From: an uncultured Lachnospiraceae bacterium
Lineage (GTDB): Bacteria > Bacillota > Clostridia > Lachnospirales > Lachnospiraceae
Direction: 5' to 3'
NCBI GenBank assembly: GCA_910584695.1
Contig: CAJUBR010000001.1
Coordinates: 38,467-102,466, forward strand
Length of the DNA: 64,000 nucleotides
Position numbers and translations under genes: made by a program. Position 1 is the first letter of the stretch. Each line of letters starts with the position of its first letter. Shown here one piece after another: positions 61,919 to 64,000 of this stretch. The notes under the pieces were generated by a model. The model saw only the letters and a list, made by a program, of their open reading frames with translations, did no database searches and had not been told where the DNA came from.

Positions 61919-63019
61919 TCATTCATATTTATCTTTACGGTCTTTTTGTACATCTGTACTAATCTGACCGGAAGATACTCTCTTTTGTTTTTTTGATAAA
62001 ATATATAAAATTGAAATAACCAATATGATCAGAATTATAATCCCAACAGATAATAAAACCGAAACATTTAGTTGCCGATAATATCCGATTGCCTGCATTA
62101 CATAGGTTGGTGCAGCTTCCTCTGCCGGCACTTCCACTTCACAGGAATACGTGGCATGGGCTGTATAGATCTTTCCATTTTCAACATCATCCTCATACAC
62201 TGCCTTAAAGGGTGCTGCATATTGCTGACCGGATGCTTTCGCATTCCGGTATAGTTCCCCATTCTTTCCCTTGTATGCTTTACTAGACCATACTGCACTG
62301 TTTAAACGGTATTTTGATGTATCATAGCCCAGCATCTTAACCAATTCCTGGTAATCGGATTCTGTAAAAGAAGGTTGATCCGCATTATAGGAAAATTCAT
62401 GACTGCCTAACTTAAATCGTTCTCCTTCCAGATTCCGGAAGGTAACCGTAGCTGTAAAGCCGTCTACCCATCCATACTCTCCTTTTTCCATCCGGGCAAA
62501 TGGCAGCGTTACCGTATTTTCTTTTCCCGTAGCCGGTGATGTATAGGTGTATTCATGTGTCGATGGATGCTCCGGCTCTGATGCCGCATAACCATAATCC
62601 TGTGTATAGCTTACATGCTCTATATTAGGCTTTTCTGACCAGGTAATCTGATCCAGATTATAGGTTTCTCCTCCAACATTTACTGCCTTAGGTATCTTAG
62701 ATTCATCCTTTTCTAATAGTTCCTTATAATCTTTACTTTCTTCCAGTTTCCGTTTCTGCAAAATGGTATCAATGATATCATAAGTCACGGCATCCAGTTT
62801 CAGGTTGCCATCTAATTTCTCATCGAAAGATATTTTTTCGTCTGGATTTGATGTTTCATACTGCTTCTGCAGGGTATATTCATAAACCATTCCATTGTAT
62901 TCTACCGCCCTCCCTTCTGTACTGGATATTTCCTTTAAGTCAGCAGCCGCATTCACTGTCAGACTGCTAAAAATAAAAACTGCCATTACTCCAATCAAGA
63001 ATAACTTTCTTTTTTTCAA
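61919..63019 (-). CDS. Surface protein with signal peptide and C-terminal anchor
   Basis: 366 residues from a TTG at 63019 (GGAGG upstream). Signal peptide LKKRKLFLIGVMAVFIFSSL followed by a cleavage region (VNAAADL), two similar beta-rich segments (KAVNVGGETYNLDQITW and KYRLNSAVWSSKAYKG), and a C-terminal transmembrane helix (VLLSVGIIILIILVISILYI) with a basic tail. Not recognised; probably exposed on the donor surface. Confidence 0.7.
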   Translation of the reverse strand: MKKRKLFLIGVMAVFIFSSLTVNAAADLKEISSTEGRAVEYNGMVYEYTLQKQYETSNPDEKISFDEKLDGNLKLDAVTYDIIDTILQKRKLEESKDYKELLEKDESKIPKAVNVGGETYNLDQITWSEKPNIEHVSYTQDYGYAASEPEHPSTHEYTYTSPATGKENTVTLPFARMEKGEYGWVDGFTATVTFRNLEGERFKLGSHEFSYNADQPSFTESDYQELVKMLGYDTSKYRLNSAVWSSKAYKGKNGELYRNAKASGQQYAAPFKAVYEDDVENGKIYTAHATYSCEVEVPAEEAAPTYVMQAIGYYRQLNVSVLLSVGIIILIILVISILYILSKKQKRVSSGQISTDVQKDRKDKYE

Positions 63020-63035
63020 TCTTATTCCTCCATTC

Positions 63036-63065
63036 AAAAAGGACGCTCATAGGAACGTCCTTTTT
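63036..63065 (-). terminator. Terminator-like hairpin upstream of the surface protein gene
   Basis: AAAAAGGACG and CGTCCTTTTT form a perfect 10-bp stem with a 10-nt loop, in the 50-bp gap between two transfer-operon genes. Confidence 0.8.
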
Positions 63066-63067
63066 TA

Positions 63068-63961
63068 TCATATTTCATTACTTTTACCCAGAAGAACTAC
63101 TGGCATTTTTTTCATTGCCATTTCCATTAAGCCTTCATTCCGATAAGTAGTTTTTTTATGTAACAAATTCATATAATATGTTTCATCCACTGCAAGCACC
63201 TCACTATAAATAAGCCGGTATTGATCATTCTTTTTTCTGGTTACTCGAAATTCAAATGTTTCCTTACAGCTATCACCCACAATTTCCCTCTTATGTCCAT
63301 ACAGTGAAAAATAAAGTTCTGTCCATTCTTTTGTAAGCAATACCGAATATCCTTCCATATAACTTGGCTCAAAATAAATAGCAGGGCAACGTTCTAATAT
63401 TGCATTATATAATGGTGAATCTGTTTTAATTAATTTTTTATATAGAGATTCTGCAGGGAAAAAATACCCAATAATCCAAGGCACATTATTTAATGTTGAC
63501 CAGGGATATAACCATGCTTCATGCTTAACATAACTCGTTAACATGCGTTCTGCCAGTTTGAAAGTAATTCTAATATTAATGACTTTGGATAAAATATATA
63601 TTGCAGTATCATAATTTTCTCTAACTGTATTATAGATATTTTTTTCAAAGTCAGTAAGCCTTCGCTTTTTCAAGCCCCTGTTAAGGGAGGTCTTCTTTTG
63701 TCTATATGGACAATATTGGTATGCTTGATCGTTATATCTTGCTATAGAAATATCATTTCCATAATGTTTACCATATGGTGAAACCTTAATATGTTTATAC
63801 AGCCCAATAATCTGTATTGGATTATCACATTGGGGACATACCCCAAAATATTTATCATTTTCAGAAAAATATGGCTTCTTTTTGTTCGTTACTTTTTCAA
63901 AAATATCCCTTCTTATTGGATAGATTGGATTTTTTCCTTGTCTTAGCTTGAAATTCTTCAT
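63068..63961 (-). CDS. Unrecognised ICE protein with CxxC pair
   Basis: 297 residues. FGVCPQCDNPIQIIGLYK and YQYCPYRQ suggest a zinc-binding knuckle. The rest is a mixed helical region rich in aromatic residues (WLYPWSTLNNVPWIIGYFFP). No signal peptide or transmembrane segment. GAGGAGAAGG precedes the ATG. Its gene leads the visible transfer operon on the minus strand; more genes may lie beyond the right edge. Function unknown. Confidence 0.7.
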   Translation of the reverse strand: MKNFKLRQGKNPIYPIRRDIFEKVTNKKKPYFSENDKYFGVCPQCDNPIQIIGLYKHIKVSPYGKHYGNDISIARYNDQAYQYCPYRQKKTSLNRGLKKRRLTDFEKNIYNTVRENYDTAIYILSKVINIRITFKLAERMLTSYVKHEAWLYPWSTLNNVPWIIGYFFPAESLYKKLIKTDSPLYNAILERCPAIYFEPSYMEGYSVLLTKEWTELYFSLYGHKREIVGDSCKETFEFRVTRKKNDQYRLIYSEVLAVDETYYMNLLHKKTTYRNEGLMEMAMKKMPVVLLGKSNEI

Positions 63962-64000
63962 TCCTTCTCCTCGTCCAACGGCAGACTGTATTGTGTCTTT

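Noticed and set aside
1..64000. CRISPR arrays, rRNA genes, IS transposases
   Set aside because: No regularly spaced repeats with unique spacers, no rRNA sequence and no transposase motif were seen in the window.

Overview
This window looks like a chromosome segment from a low-GC Gram-positive anaerobe of the class Clostridia, most likely a gut Lachnospiraceae. The evidence is the S10-spc-alpha ribosomal operon order, a zinc-type S14 and zinc-type adenylate kinase, an enlarged L17, strong AGGAGG ribosome binding sites, and a conjugative element of the kind common in that family. The genus cannot be fixed from sequence reading alone.

Layout. (1) Positions 1-5000, minus strand: a partial multi-pass membrane protein, truA, an sce7726-like protein, and an ECF transporter module (ecfT plus a single 604-codon gene fusing both ATPases). 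(2) 5050-23160, minus strand: one ribosomal superoperon running from a promoter at 23126-23154 through rpsJ to rplQ, ending at a terminator near 5065. It carries secY, adk, map, infA and rpoA. It is interrupted by an inserted pair of unknown genes between secY and adk and by short intergenic repeats after rplW, after rpsH and between infA and rpmJ. (3) 23197-33271: cardiolipin synthase, two SAM methyltransferases, an isochorismatase-like hydrolase, a copper resistance operon (copA-csoR-copZ) with a CsoR-type operator in its promoter, a small conserved-looking protein, a YbaK-type deacylase and an aminotransferase. (4) 33633-33715: tRNA-Leu(CAG). (5) 33716 to the right edge: an integrative and conjugative element (ICE) abutting the tRNA 3' end. 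Its far end lies outside the window.

The ICE carries a tyrosine integrase, a serine recombinase, a compact locus that reads as an Fst/par-like type I toxin-antitoxin pair, a MobP-type relaxase with two small accessory proteins, and a helix-turn-helix protein whose C-terminus is split across a classical A AAA AAC slip sequence. It also carries a 2010-residue polyvalent protein (TOPRIM, ArdC-like metallopeptidase and other domains), SSB, a second TOPRIM protein, and a type IV secretion gene set: VirB8-like, lysozyme/C39 hydrolase, VirB4, DUF5592-like, VirB6-like, VirD4-like with a large internal insertion, VirB2-like and surface proteins. Nearly all ICE transfer genes are on the minus strand and closely packed. 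Several of the gaps between them hold intrinsic-terminator-like hairpins.

Working together, the relaxosome (37614-39514) and the VirD4/VirB4 machinery (53120-61387) would move the element. The two recombinases would handle excision or resolution. The small toxin-antisense RNA pair would penalise loss of the element. The signals I consider most worth following are the Fst-like locus, the slip-site gene, the domain-inserted VirD4, the secreted-protein/small-membrane-protein pair inside the spc operon, and the repeats that begin immediately after ribosomal stop codons.
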